From Sulfuricurvum sp. (GTDB taxonomy: Bacteria > Campylobacterota > Campylobacteria > Campylobacterales > Sulfurimonadaceae), in NCBI GenBank assembly GCA_030693335.1, contig JAUYAU010000015.1:1-64000 (forward strand): a stretch of 64,000 nucleotides of DNA. The letters run 5' to 3'. Of this stretch, positions 52,913-62,694 are shown one piece after another. A model generated the notes under the pieces. That model had not been told where the DNA came from and ran no database searches. It saw nothing but the letters and a program-made list of their open reading frames with translations. Each line of letters starts with the position of its first letter. Position 1 is the first letter of the stretch. Made by a program: the position numbers and the translations under genes.

Positions 52913-54010
52913 ATGGCAGATATTTTATCCCAAGAAGAAATTGACGCTCTATTGGATGTTGTTGATGATGACGGTGATGTTGGCGGCTTAGAAGCAGAAG
53001 AAGAAAATAGTTTCTCTTCTCATCGTCAAATTACACTGTATGATTTTAAGCGTCCTAACCGTGTATCTAAAGAGCAGCTCCGCGCATTTCGTGGTATTCA
53101 TGACAAAATGGCACGCTCGATCTCATCACAAATTTCCTCGATAATGCGCTCCATTGTAGAGATACAGCTGCATTCAGTTGATCAAATGACGTATGGCGAA
53201 TTTTTAATGTCATTGCCAAACCCTACAAGTTTTAATGTTTTTTCAATGAAACCCTTGGAAGGTAACGGGGTTTTAGAAATTAACCCTTCTATTGCTTTTC
53301 CTATGCTGGACCGTATTTTGGGAGGACGCGGAGAGCCTTTTGAAGCAAGTCGCGAGTTTTCGGATATTGAGCTTTCATTATTTGAAACCATTTTACGTGT
53401 CATGATGAATACTTTACGTGAAGCATGGGGCCCAGTTACCGATCTTTATCCTCAGGTTGAGTCAAAAGAATCGAGTCCTAATGTAGTTCAGATTGTGGCA
53501 CAAAATGAAATCGTTGTTATGGTAGTAATGGAAATTATCATCGGGCACAGTTCTGGTATGATGAATATTTGTTATCCGGTTATCGCACTGGAGCCTATTT
53601 TGCCAAAATTGGCAAGCCGTGATTTGATGCTCAATGAAACCAGCTCTAAAAAAAGTCGCAATCAGGAACTTCAGGTGCTTCTTGGAGGTGCTCATGTTAA
53701 TTTTGAAGTCAATCTTGGAACGGCGGAATTAACCCTGCAAGAATTATTGGATATAGAAGTCGGGGATATTTTACGGCTTAATGTTGCAGCAAATGATGTT
53801 GTGAGTGTCAGTGTAGATGGAAAAGAGCGTTTTGTAGCAGAAATGGGACTGCGGCGTTTTCGCAAATCCGTGCAGATAACCCAAAAAATAGACACTGAAA
53901 AAGATGCGGTCAAGCGAGCGCTCAAAGAGTTTGAATTAAAACGAAAAGCGCGTGCCGCAGTGGCCAAAGAGATGGTTAAATCCATAGATGAGTTTGAAGA
54001 GGATGAATAA
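52913..54010 (+). CDS. fliM: Flagellar motor switch protein FliM
   Basis: 365 residues: the N-terminal CheY-P-binding peptide LSQEEIDALLD (4-14), a CheC-like middle domain with MLDRILGGRGE, and a SpoA/FliN C-terminal domain (about 265-340). Part of the C ring that reverses rotation. It shares one base with the fliY start. Confidence 0.95.
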   Translation: MADILSQEEIDALLDVVDDDGDVGGLEAEEENSFSSHRQITLYDFKRPNRVSKEQLRAFRGIHDKMARSISSQISSIMRSIVEIQLHSVDQMTYGEFLMSLPNPTSFNVFSMKPLEGNGVLEINPSIAFPMLDRILGGRGEPFEASREFSDIELSLFETILRVMMNTLREAWGPVTDLYPQVESKESSPNVVQIVAQNEIVVMVVMEIIIGHSSGMMNICYPVIALEPILPKLASRDLMLNETSSKKSRNQELQVLLGGAHVNFEVNLGTAELTLQELLDIEVGDILRLNVAANDVVSVSVDGKERFVAEMGLRRFRKSVQITQKIDTEKDAVKRALKEFELKRKARAAVAKEMVKSIDEFEEDE

Positions 54011-54879
54011 TGAGTGATTTTACGAGCCTTTTTGCTCAAGAAACAACGGCAACGATTGAAGGATTAACGGGGCAAGCGCCTTCGGTTGTATTTAAAGAAT
54101 CGGAAACCATTTCCATTGTTTCGAATGTTATCCCTCCTATAGCGACGGTTGGTTTGAGTTTTTCGGGTCCTGCAACAGGGAAGGGAATCATATTGGTTCA
54201 ACCTGCTTTGGCAACAGCACTTGGCGATATGATGCTTGGCGGTGATGGCGAGAGTAAAGAGGAAATGAATGATGAAGATCTTGATGCACTCAAGGAAATC
54301 ATTTCCAATATAGCAGGGGCAATGAGCACCACGCTGGCGTCTCAAAAAGAGCTGCCTAAATTTACTATCAAAACTGAAGAAGCGTTTTTTATTCCTGATA
54401 ACGGTGAAGTGGATTTGGATAGATATACAAAAATGTTTGTCTATAGCTTTTCATTAGGAACGATTACCACGCTCATAATGTTTGCGATTGACAGTGCTGT
54501 TTCGGAAGCATTAGAGGGCCCGAGTGCTGCAAGAAGTAATGTTTCGTCATTTACTTCAGCACCCTCATCAGGTACAGATTCACAAAGTTATGAGCGAAAG
54601 CTTGATGATATCGAAATGAAAAATATCAATCTTATTTTGGATGTTAAACTGCCGGTACGTGTTCGAATCGGAAAGAAAAAAATGCTTCTGAAAGATGTTT
54701 TGAGTATGGATATCGGTTCTGTTATTGAACTTAATCAGTTGGCCAATGATCCTTTGGATATTTTAGTGGATGATAATGTCATTGCACAAGGAGAAGTGGT
54801 TATCGTTGATGGAAACTTTGGGGTTCAAATAACGTCTATAGGCAGTAAGCGAGATCGCTTAACGAAGCTCAAGGGGTAA
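54010..54879 (+). CDS. fliY: Flagellar motor switch protein FliY
   Basis: 289 residues: a CheC-like domain (about 30-180) with ALGDMMLGGDGE, a low-complexity serine-rich linker (about 180-200) and a FliN/SpoA domain (about 205-285) with LDVKLPVRVRIGKKKMLLKD. FliY takes the place of, or works beside, FliN in the C ring. ExxN phosphatase helices are only weakly conserved, so phosphatase activity is uncertain. Confidence 0.9.
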   Translation: MSDFTSLFAQETTATIEGLTGQAPSVVFKESETISIVSNVIPPIATVGLSFSGPATGKGIILVQPALATALGDMMLGGDGESKEEMNDEDLDALKEIISNIAGAMSTTLASQKELPKFTIKTEEAFFIPDNGEVDLDRYTKMFVYSFSLGTITTLIMFAIDSAVSEALEGPSAARSNVSSFTSAPSSGTDSQSYERKLDDIEMKNINLILDVKLPVRVRIGKKKMLLKDVLSMDIGSVIELNQLANDPLDILVDDNVIAQGEVVIVDGNFGVQITSIGSKRDRLTKLKG

Positions 54880-54881
54880 AA

Positions 54882-55667
54882 ATGCCGCACGGAAGAGCGA
54901 AAAAAAAAGAGTATCAAAGCAGCCGTTACGTTAAAGACATTAAGTCGGGAGATATGTGGAGTGTTTTTAAAATCATCGCCGATTTTGTACAAGGTTTTGA
55001 TGAACTTGGAGATCTTGGTCCCTCGGTGACAATTTTTGGTAGTGCACGGGTACATGAGGATCATCCTTATTATGCACAGGCAACCCATTTGGCAAGTATG
55101 TTGGGTGAGCGCGGTTACAACATCATAACAGGAGGCGGACCTGGCGTGATGGAAGCTGCCAATCGTGGAGCTTATGAGCATGAAAATATTGAATCAATAG
55201 GGCTTAATATTGAGCTTCCAGAGGAACAGGCGCCCAATCGTTTCATTACAAAGGGACGAAGTTTTGATTATTTCTTTTCCCGTAAGGTGATGTTGGTTAA
55301 ATATTCCATGGCATATGTAATCTTTCCGGGTGGCTTTGGAACTCTTGATGAGTTATTTGAAGCATTGACTCTGATTCAGACACGTAAAATGTGGGGCGTA
55401 CGGCTTTTTGTTGTAGGAGCTGAATTTTATGCTCCACTAATGCAATTTATTAACGATAAACTGTTGGCCGAGGGGATGATCGAAGAGAAGGATTTGAAGC
55501 TTATAACACTAACAGATGATCTGGACTTTGTGGTACATGAGATTGAAAAATCATTGGTTGCGCAGATGGCTACGCTTGAGAAAGAGGGCTTGTGCGATAC
55601 GAAATATTATAAAGTCCTCTCCTCTTATTTTGATAACAGACCTATATGTGAGGGGAGTAGTGAATAA
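54882..55667 (+). CDS. LOG-family nucleotide 5'-monophosphate phosphoribohydrolase
   Basis: 261 residues with both family motifs, GGGPGVMEAANRGA and PGGFGTLDELFE. The family splits AMP or cytokinin riboside monophosphates to base and ribose phosphate. It begins two bases after fliY and abuts mnmA, a cotranscription without clear functional link. The charged N-terminus (about 1-20) is an addition. Confidence 0.9.
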   Translation: MPHGRAKKKEYQSSRYVKDIKSGDMWSVFKIIADFVQGFDELGDLGPSVTIFGSARVHEDHPYYAQATHLASMLGERGYNIITGGGPGVMEAANRGAYEHENIESIGLNIELPEEQAPNRFITKGRSFDYFFSRKVMLVKYSMAYVIFPGGFGTLDELFEALTLIQTRKMWGVRLFVVGAEFYAPLMQFINDKLLAEGMIEEKDLKLITLTDDLDFVVHEIEKSLVAQMATLEKEGLCDTKYYKVLSSYFDNRPICEGSSE

Positions 55668-56686
55668 TGGGAGAAAAAGTACTGATTGGCATGAGTGGCG
55701 GTGTTGACTCAACTGTATCGACACTGTTGTTAAAAGAACAAGGGTATGAGGTAGAAGGTGTTTATATGAAGCTTCACTCAAAACCGGGCTATCATGAGAT
55801 CCATCAGGCAAGGGCACAAAAAGCAGCTGAATTTGCTGGAGTCAAACTGCATATTTTGGACCTGCAAGAAAAATTCAATGAAAAAGTGTTTACTCCGTTT
55901 ATTCAAACGTATCAAGAAGGAAAAACACCTAATCCTTGTGCTTTGTGCAACCGAAATATTAAATTTGGCGCGATGGTGGATTTCGCAGATAAAATAGGTG
56001 CTCACTATATCGCAACAGGGCATTACATTCGCCATGACGAACAATACTTGCTTCAAGCTCATGATGATACCAAAGATCAAAGCTACTTTCTTTTTTACAT
56101 CAACCCTGCAATAGTGCCGCGTTTGCTCTTCCCTTTGGGTGAAAAACATAAAGTCGATATAAAAGCGTATGCCGCGAGTATTCAAGGGTTGGAGTCGTTT
56201 GCATCTCAAGGAGAATCAAGCGAAATATGTTTTGTAGAAACAACCTATGCTGACGTATTAAAGCCCTATGTCAATGTGGATCAAGAAGGAGAAGTTCTTG
56301 ATTTGGAAGGTAAAGTAGTCGGAAAGCATAAAGGTTATATGCACTACACAATTGGGAAGCGCAAGGGTTTTACAGTCAACGGTGCGCATGATCCTCACTT
56401 TGTTGTAGAGATCAGACCTAAGACAAATCAAATTGTAGTCGGACCAAGGGAAGCATTAGAGTGTCACTCTGTCGAGCTTGAAAATGTCAATATGTTTGAT
56501 AAGCGTCAAGAGTTTGACTGCACTGTGAAGCTTCGCTATCGTACAGAGGCTGTAAATTGTCATGTGGTCATTCATGGTGATCATGCAACGGTAAAGCTTG
56601 AAACACCTGTTTTAGGTATTGCTGCTGGACAAGCAGGAGTCTTTTACGATGGTGACAAACTTCTAGGTGGTGGTTGGATTGTTTAA
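55667..56686 (+). CDS. mnmA: tRNA-specific 2-thiouridylase
   Basis: 339 residues. PP-loop GMSGGVDSTVS (8-18), catalytic cysteines in NPCALCNRNIKFG and SSEICFVE, and KDQSYFLFYI. It makes the 2-thio group of wobble uridine in Lys, Glu and Gln tRNAs, including the two tRNAs at the left of this window. The start shares a base with the LOG stop. Confidence 0.95.
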   Translation: MGEKVLIGMSGGVDSTVSTLLLKEQGYEVEGVYMKLHSKPGYHEIHQARAQKAAEFAGVKLHILDLQEKFNEKVFTPFIQTYQEGKTPNPCALCNRNIKFGAMVDFADKIGAHYIATGHYIRHDEQYLLQAHDDTKDQSYFLFYINPAIVPRLLFPLGEKHKVDIKAYAASIQGLESFASQGESSEICFVETTYADVLKPYVNVDQEGEVLDLEGKVVGKHKGYMHYTIGKRKGFTVNGAHDPHFVVEIRPKTNQIVVGPREALECHSVELENVNMFDKRQEFDCTVKLRYRTEAVNCHVVIHGDHATVKLETPVLGIAAGQAGVFYDGDKLLGGGWIV

Positions 56687-57914
56687 TCCAAAACAAAAAA
56701 TTATTGCTGCAGGTATTATTGGAAATATCATCGAATATTATGATTTTGCTCTGATCGGTTTTTTAGCGGTCATGATGGGAAATCTTTTTTTCCCCTCTAC
56801 AAATCCATTTCTTTCTCTTTTAGGCTCTTTTGGTGCGTTTGCAGCGGGAATGATTATGCGTCCGATCGGAGCTGCGATTTTTGGCCATATCGGTGATCGG
56901 ATTGGACGGCGGTTTGCTCTTATCAGTTCGCTCATTTTGATGGCATTGCCAACTTTCTTAATTGGTTTTTTACCGACGTATGCTCAAATAGGAATGACGG
57001 CTCCGATTTTATTAGTGCTATTGCGTATGATTCAGGGCCTCTCAGTTGGTGGTGAATATGCAAGTTCAATTGTTTATCTTGTCGAACAATCAACACCTGG
57101 GAGACAAAACCTATACGGTTCTTTTGTTTCAATAGGGGCAAAAATTGGAATGGCATTGGGCTCAGGACTATGCGGAGTACTTCTGTGGTATTTGGGTGAA
57201 GATGCAATGGGGCAGTGGGGTTGGCGTATTCCATTTATTCTCAGTATTTTTATTGCTATGGCTGGGATCTATTTACGTCGAGGCTTGAGTGATGATTATG
57301 AGCCCAATGAAGAAAAGATAATCCCGATTGTAGCTATTTTCCGTCACCATCGCAAAGCTTTTGGGCAATTTCTCATTGTTGCTTCGGTTATTTGGATGTT
57401 TTACTATACGCTCTTCATTTATTTGCCTGTTTGGCTTCAAGGCAGTGCTGGCTTGAGTAAAACGCAATCGGGACAAATTAATACGTTTTCAATCGTTATG
57501 GGTGTTATTTTTATCCCTCTTATGGCGATGTTAGCGGATAAAATTGGCTCCATACGGGTCATGAAAATGGCGGCATTGGCAACGGCGACGGCTATTTTTC
57601 CACTCTTGTACATTATGATGCATGGGGGATTTTTGGGAGCACTCATTGCTACGTCCATTATGGTAATTTTACTGTGCGCGTATCAAGCCCCTATTTTTGC
57701 CGCTACGGTTCATGGTATTAATCATCATGGATTTCGTGCTTCGTTTACGGCCCTTATTTTAGGCAGTGCCGCAGGTATAGTAGGCGGCATTACTCCGGCA
57801 CTTATGACCTCTTTGGTGGAGTTCAGCCATGATCCGTATTCTCCTTCCTACCTTATCGGACTTTCGTCATTGATGGTATGGAGGGTTCTTAATCGAATAC
57901 GAGTATTAAAATGA
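56667..57914 (+). CDS. MFS transporter, metabolite:H+ symporter type
   Basis: 415 residues, about 12 membrane segments. NIIEYYDFALIGFLAVMMG (20-38), PIGAAIFGHIGDRIGRRFAL (the loop 2-3 signature) and MIQGLSVGGEYASS match the MHS branch (ProP, KgtP, citrate carriers). Substrate is unknown. The GTG start overlaps mnmA by 20 bases, and its stop overlaps the converging mtgA by nine. Confidence 0.85.
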   Translation: MVVGLFNPKQKIIAAGIIGNIIEYYDFALIGFLAVMMGNLFFPSTNPFLSLLGSFGAFAAGMIMRPIGAAIFGHIGDRIGRRFALISSLILMALPTFLIGFLPTYAQIGMTAPILLVLLRMIQGLSVGGEYASSIVYLVEQSTPGRQNLYGSFVSIGAKIGMALGSGLCGVLLWYLGEDAMGQWGWRIPFILSIFIAMAGIYLRRGLSDDYEPNEEKIIPIVAIFRHHRKAFGQFLIVASVIWMFYYTLFIYLPVWLQGSAGLSKTQSGQINTFSIVMGVIFIPLMAMLADKIGSIRVMKMAALATATAIFPLLYIMMHGGFLGALIATSIMVILLCAYQAPIFAATVHGINHHGFRASFTALILGSAAGIVGGITPALMTSLVEFSHDPYSPSYLIGLSSLMVWRVLNRIRVLK

Positions 57915-58784
57915 AATATTAGTTTCCGGACTAGGGGATTCAGAAGACAGCTGTTCGCTTTCTCCCGAAGGAAATCCTTCATTTTCTGCAGAAACATCAT
58001 CGTCTGAGATATTGAAGAGGGAATCCAAAGAACTATTTCCTTCGGAGGATTCGCTTACTTCTTCTTTTGGTATCGTCATCACTTCTTTGTAAATCGCTTG
58101 AATTACTCCTCGTCTTTTCATGATATTTAGGATAATGCGTGAACGGTTTTTGACGTATTTTTGATTTCCTGTCGGATTGTATTTAATTGGATTGGGCAAT
58201 ACGGCGGCAAGACGTGAAGCCTCAAGTGCCGTTAAGTTTTTGGCACTTTTGTGGTAATAATGGCGTGCCGCCGCTTCAATACCAAATATTCCATTCCCCC
58301 ATTCGGCAACATTGAGATAGATTTCCAAAATACGGCGCTTGGAAAGTGTTTTTTCAATACGCCAGGTGATGATGGCCTCTTTTATTTTGCGAACGGGATT
58401 TTTACTCGGAGAGAGATAAAGATTTTTTGAGAGCTGCTGACTGATGGTGCTTCCACCTGCTAACGTCCCTTTTTTGATACTGCGTTCAATGGCATTTTCC
58501 ATCCCTTTGACATCAAAGCCCTCATGTTTCCAAAAACCGTCATCTTCGCCGATCAATACAGCTTTGATGATGTTTGGAGAGATGTTTTTCATCTTCACCC
58601 ACTTGTGAGTGATGTGCATCTCACGATTTTGATGTGCCCATTGCTCCTCGCGGTATTGCATAAAGGCTGTAGGGATAGGACGAGTTTCTTTAAGTGCAGA
58701 AATATCAGGATAAATAAAATAGCGGGCGATATCGACTATTCCTAAAATGAAAAGAAGTACAAAAATTTTCGAAAACAGTTTCAT
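57906..58784 (-). CDS. mtgA: Monofunctional peptidoglycan glycosyltransferase
   Basis: The ATG at 58784 (TAATG overlap with the preceding stop) is preferred to one at 58817. About 292 residues: membrane anchor (about 3-20), then a GT51 domain with IGEDDGFWKHEGFD (catalytic glutamate), AGGSTISQQLSKNLYL, RKIKEAIITWRIEK and NVAEWGNGIFGIEAAA. It polymerises lipid II without a transpeptidase domain. A C-terminal tail of about 60 residues, rich in S and E, is extra compared with typical MtgA (about 230-240 residues). Confidence 0.9.
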   Translation of the reverse strand: MKLFSKIFVLLFILGIVDIARYFIYPDISALKETRPIPTAFMQYREEQWAHQNREMHITHKWVKMKNISPNIIKAVLIGEDDGFWKHEGFDVKGMENAIERSIKKGTLAGGSTISQQLSKNLYLSPSKNPVRKIKEAIITWRIEKTLSKRRILEIYLNVAEWGNGIFGIEAAARHYYHKSAKNLTALEASRLAAVLPNPIKYNPTGNQKYVKNRSRIILNIMKRRGVIQAIYKEVMTIPKEEVSESSEGNSSLDSLFNISDDDVSAENEGFPSGESEQLSSESPSPETNISF

Positions 58785-59410
58785 TAAAAGTCCGATGAGA
58801 GTTTTGGTAAATGCCATTGTTTATAATAAGCCAAAAGGCGTAAACCGATAGCAAATATTGCAATGGATGTAACCTCAATGGTATGAATACCCCAGAGTTT
58901 GTTGGTTACGAGCAGGAGTATAGCGACGATTAGAGCAATTGAGCCATAAAAATCGGTTATCAGTACCGAGGGTACTTGGTTGATCATGGTGTCACGTATA
59001 ACCCCTCCACCGACTGCGGTTAAAAAACTCAAAATGGTGACACCGAAAAAATTAAAACCGGCATCCATAGCCAACAGTGCTCCTGTGATACTAAATGCCA
59101 CCAATCCGATTGTATCGCTGATGACAAAGAGTCTTTTCCTCTCAAGCTGTTCACTGCGATAGAGGCGAAAAACAAACGCTACCGTAATGGTGGAGAGTAC
59201 AGTGATGGCAGGATAGTACTCGGTAAAGGCAAACGGAGTACGGTTGAGAATGGCATCTCTAACGACGCCGCCTCCCAAAGCTGTGATGGAAGCTGCGATA
59301 ATAATCCCAAGAAGATCAAGTTTATTACGAACACCGATGAGAAATCCGCTCAATGCAAAAGCGATGATTCCGAGAATATCGGCGACAACGACGAGATTAA
59401 TATCAGACAT
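58784..59410 (-). CDS. YicG-like (UPF0126/TRIC) membrane protein
   Basis: 208 residues with six to seven membrane helices in two repeats. Each repeat carries the family motif: ALGGGVVRDAIL and AVGGGVIRDTMI. TRIC-type channels are cation channels, and several bacterial YicG relatives are linked to glycine or other small-solute transport. Function is not fixed. It overlaps the hexapeptide gene by eight bases. Confidence 0.86.
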   Translation of the reverse strand: MSDINLVVVADILGIIAFALSGFLIGVRNKLDLLGIIIAASITALGGGVVRDAILNRTPFAFTEYYPAITVLSTITVAFVFRLYRSEQLERKRLFVISDTIGLVAFSITGALLAMDAGFNFFGVTILSFLTAVGGGVIRDTMINQVPSVLITDFYGSIALIVAILLLVTNKLWGIHTIEVTSIAIFAIGLRLLAYYKQWHLPKLSSDF

Positions 59411-59939
59411 TGGGTGCGCGGTAATTTTCTTTGAAGGCTACGTAGCGTTTTGCTGAGGCATAAAGCTCCGCCACTTCATGGTCTGTGAGCTCTCGTACCA
59501 CCTTGGCAGGGCTTCCCATAATCAGAGAACGGGGAGGAAAGATTTTGTTCTTGGTGACAAGCGCACCTGCGCCGACGATGGACTCTTTACCGATAACCGC
59601 ACCATCGAGAATCGTTGCACTCATCCCGATCAAACAGGCATCCTCTATCGTACAGCCATGCAGCATGACCCGATGCCCTACCGTGACGTCATTGCCAATG
59701 ACGGTTGGGTATCCGTCACTCATATCGTCGAGTTTGTGATGGGTAATGTGTATCATGCTGAGATCTTGAATGTTGGTACGATCACCAATAGTGATGTAGT
59801 GAACATCACCGCGAACGACACAACCAAACCAAATACTGACATCTTCGCCCATCGTGACACGTCCGATAACATCGGCTGAGGGAGCAATCCATACACGCTC
59901 TTGCATCTGTGGAATAAAATCTAAGTAATTAGTAATCAT
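59403..59939 (-). CDS. Gamma-carbonic anhydrase-like hexapeptide protein
   Basis: 178 residues, left-handed beta helix: repeats such as VWIAPSADVIGRVTMGEDVS and VVRGDVHYITIGDRTNIQD, with metal histidines in ITHHK and GHRVMLHGC. YrdA/CaiE-like. Metal binding is likely, carbonic anhydrase activity is uncertain. It follows ppk with 11 bases between. Confidence 0.86.
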   Translation of the reverse strand: MITNYLDFIPQMQERVWIAPSADVIGRVTMGEDVSIWFGCVVRGDVHYITIGDRTNIQDLSMIHITHHKLDDMSDGYPTVIGNDVTVGHRVMLHGCTIEDACLIGMSATILDGAVIGKESIVGAGALVTKNKIFPPRSLIMGSPAKVVRELTDHEVAELYASAKRYVAFKENYRAPNV

Positions 59940-59950
59940 GAATATCCTTT

Positions 59951-62050
59951 TTAGCTCTCTTTGAAAAGACGAGCAGTGAGTTGTTGAGCGTAATTTGGAG
60001 CCTGTTTTTTGGTGGAATTATACACTTTACTGGTGTGGGTTTCAACAATTTGGTGGCTGTTAATGATACTGCTGCTTTCATGTTTGAGTTGAACATAGGT
60101 ACCATCGTTTTGAAGCTCATGCGCCAGAACATTATCGGAAATCTGCAATTGCAGAATTTGAAGAAGTTTAGCCGAAGTTTCTTCTCCCTCCACGGGTGTC
60201 AGCAATTCAATACGGCGTAAAAGGTTACGCGGCATCCAGTCGGCACTGCTGATGTAGGTCTGCGGCTTCGAGTGTTTAAAATAAAAGATACGGGCATGTT
60301 CAAGGTATTTTCCGATAATCGAGATAACACGGATGTTTTCACTGATTCCTGGGATTCCTGGGCGAAGACAGCAAATGCCACGGATAATGAGCTGAACTTT
60401 AACCCCTGCCATAGAAGCTTTGTAGAGTGCTTTGATGATATCTTCATCAACAAGAGAATTCATCTTGGCGATAATAACGCCCTCTGCTCCCATGCGTGTT
60501 TCATTCTGGATGAGAGAGAGCACTTTTGGTTTTATTTGTGTCGGAGCCATATAGAGCTCATTGAGTTTCCCTTTTTTACTAAACCCTGTGAGAAAGTGAA
60601 AGAAGCGTGTCATATCGTGAGTAATGGCATCGTTGGAAGTCATGTAGCTGATATCGGTATAGACAGTAGCCGTTGAGGGGTTATAGTTTCCTGTCCCCAG
60701 GTGGGCATACTGTTTGAGTTTCCCATCGACACGGCGGGTGATGAGGGCCGCTTTTGCATGAACCTTGAATCCGGTAATACCATAAATGACATGTGCTCCT
60801 GCACTTTCAAGTGCTTTTGCCCAGATGAGGTTATTTTCTTCATCAAAACGGGCTTTAAGTTCTACCATAACGGTGACTTGTTTACCTGATTCTGCCGCGG
60901 CAATCAGTGATTGGACAATGAGTGATTTTGAACCGGCACGATAAAGCGTCATACGGATTGAGACGACATCAGGATCTTTAGCTGCTGTTTGGATGAGGCG
61001 AACCACGGGTTCAAAACTTTCAAAAGGATGATAGAGGATGAGGTCCTGTTTATCGAGTATGCTGTATAAGTTATCTTCTGAATTGAGGGGAGGAAGGTTT
61101 TGCGGTTTAAAGCTGGGACTTGTCAAATGGGCAAAATCTTTATTTCCTACTACTTCCCAAAGAGCTCCCAAATTGAGATAGGTTTGGAAACGATAAATGT
61201 CATCTTTAAAAACATTGGCATGTCGGTTGAAAAAATTGAGCAGATCGTCATCAGCATGATTACTCAATTCCAATCGAACCAACTCCCCTTTTTTACGAAG
61301 CTTCAGCCCCTCTTCGAGAATTTCCATAAAATCATCGGCTTCTTCTTCTTCAATCGCGATATCGGCATTGCGGGTAACACGAAAAGCGGCAAATTTAATG
61401 AGCTCATAGCCTGGGAAGAGATCATGGATGTGCTCAGATACAATGCTGCCTATCGGGACATAAATACGGTTATCGATATCAACAAAACGCGGTAATACAC
61501 GCGGTATTCGTACAATCCCGTAACGTTCCATATTTGCGTCGTCTTTGTCTCTAAGTTTGACGATCAAGCCAAAGCTGAGGTTGTTCAAATGGGGAAACGG
61601 ATGGGTTGCATCCACGGCAATAGGGACGATGACAGGATAGATGTTTTCATAAAAATAGCGGTTAAGAATCTGACGTTGAGCCTGAGTGACCTCTTTGTAG
61701 GATTTAAAGAAAATACCCTCTTTTTCAAGTTTTGTCATAATTCCTTGGAGACAATGCTCGACAGCTTGCTGTTCCTTGTGTAAATATTGGCGTATTTCAC
61801 GAAGCTGGTGTAACGGAGTAAAGCGATCGGCTCCAGAGACATTAACTCCTGCGCTGAAAAGTTTTTTCAACCCAGCAACACGAATCATATAAAACTCATC
61901 GAGATTGGTTCCATAAATTGCAAGAAATTTTAACCGCTCAAAAAGAGGCAGTGATTCTTCTTGTGCTTGTTTGAGAACACGAGAGTTAAATTGCAGCCAC
62001 GAGAGCTCACGATTGATATAAAGAGCAGGATCTTTGAGATTATTGACCAT
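59951..62050 (-). CDS. ppk: Polyphosphate kinase 1
   Basis: 699 residues: N domain starts YINRELSWLQFNSRVLKQA, head domain, then the two phospholipase-D-like domains with phosphohistidine in GFKVHAKAAL and RSADW/FKHSKPQTYISSADW. GTGNYNPSTATVYTD is also diagnostic. It polymerises the gamma phosphate of ATP to polyphosphate; the ppx/gppA homologue at 11630 could degrade it. Confidence 0.96.
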   Translation of the reverse strand: MVNNLKDPALYINRELSWLQFNSRVLKQAQEESLPLFERLKFLAIYGTNLDEFYMIRVAGLKKLFSAGVNVSGADRFTPLHQLREIRQYLHKEQQAVEHCLQGIMTKLEKEGIFFKSYKEVTQAQRQILNRYFYENIYPVIVPIAVDATHPFPHLNNLSFGLIVKLRDKDDANMERYGIVRIPRVLPRFVDIDNRIYVPIGSIVSEHIHDLFPGYELIKFAAFRVTRNADIAIEEEEADDFMEILEEGLKLRKKGELVRLELSNHADDDLLNFFNRHANVFKDDIYRFQTYLNLGALWEVVGNKDFAHLTSPSFKPQNLPPLNSEDNLYSILDKQDLILYHPFESFEPVVRLIQTAAKDPDVVSIRMTLYRAGSKSLIVQSLIAAAESGKQVTVMVELKARFDEENNLIWAKALESAGAHVIYGITGFKVHAKAALITRRVDGKLKQYAHLGTGNYNPSTATVYTDISYMTSNDAITHDMTRFFHFLTGFSKKGKLNELYMAPTQIKPKVLSLIQNETRMGAEGVIIAKMNSLVDEDIIKALYKASMAGVKVQLIIRGICCLRPGIPGISENIRVISIIGKYLEHARIFYFKHSKPQTYISSADWMPRNLLRRIELLTPVEGEETSAKLLQILQLQISDNVLAHELQNDGTYVQLKHESSSIINSHQIVETHTSKVYNSTKKQAPNYAQQLTARLFKES

Positions 62051-62064
62051 TTTGAGACACCATT

Positions 62065-62093
62065 ATTGTTATGTTTGTGTGATTATATTATAC
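62065..62093 (+). promoter_or_regulatory. Sigma-70 promoter of the TPR-NYN-Nif3 operon
   Basis: TTGTTA (62065-62070), 17-base spacer, TATACT (62088-62093). Transcription would start about 62100, 16 bases before the ATG at 62116. On the minus strand TATAAT boxes (62086-62081 and 62091-62086) overlap it and may serve ppk, so the two promoters would compete. Confidence 0.7.
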
Positions 62094-62115
62094 TTTGATA
62101 ACAAAAGGGAGTTTT

Positions 62116-62694
62116 ATGAGTGTATTTGCCATTATTATGTTTGCCGCAACACTGTATTTTGCGTATCAAATTTTTCGTCATGTCCAATCTTTGGAAGATA
62201 CATCCTTGGTGCAAAGCGAGAAAAAGACGCCATCTATTGATATTCAAAGTCTTGTTCGCGAAGCCGATGACGCGTATCAAAACGGAGATTTAAAAACGGC
62301 ACAGGAAAAATTGGGACAAGGCTATCTTATCCAGCCGGAAAATATAGAGATTTTAAATAAATTAGCATTTGTTCATGCTAAACGCGGCGACATTCAGCTG
62401 GCCATTGATCTGTATAACCGTTCGTTAAGTATGAATGAAAACGATGATTTGGTGCACAATGCACTTGCCTCACTGTATCGCACTCAAGGCTCTTTGATGT
62501 TGGCAAAAGAGCATTATGAAAAAGCTTTAATCATAGATGATGCGTATGCAGTTAGCTATTATAACTATGCCAATCTTTTAGTTGATTTAGGTGAGAAAGA
62601 GCAAGCCGAAGCTATGTATTTGCGTGCCATAGAGTTGGACAGTGAGATGACCCAAGCGCATGAAGCGTTAGAGACGCTAAGGAGAGCTAAGTGA
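62116..62694 (+). CDS. Membrane-anchored TPR protein
   Basis: 192 residues from ATG 62116, which has AAGGGAG upstream; a TTG at 62095 is rejected. One N-terminal membrane helix (about 2-18) and then four TPR repeats (about 45-185), for example NIEILNKLAFVHAKRGD and AYAVSYYNYANLLVDLGE. A scaffold role is likely; partner unknown. The stop overlaps the NYN gene (GTGA). Confidence 0.8.
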   Translation: MSVFAIIMFAATLYFAYQIFRHVQSLEDTSLVQSEKKTPSIDIQSLVREADDAYQNGDLKTAQEKLGQGYLIQPENIEILNKLAFVHAKRGDIQLAIDLYNRSLSMNENDDLVHNALASLYRTQGSLMLAKEHYEKALIIDDAYAVSYYNYANLLVDLGEKEQAEAMYLRAIELDSEMTQAHEALETLRRAK

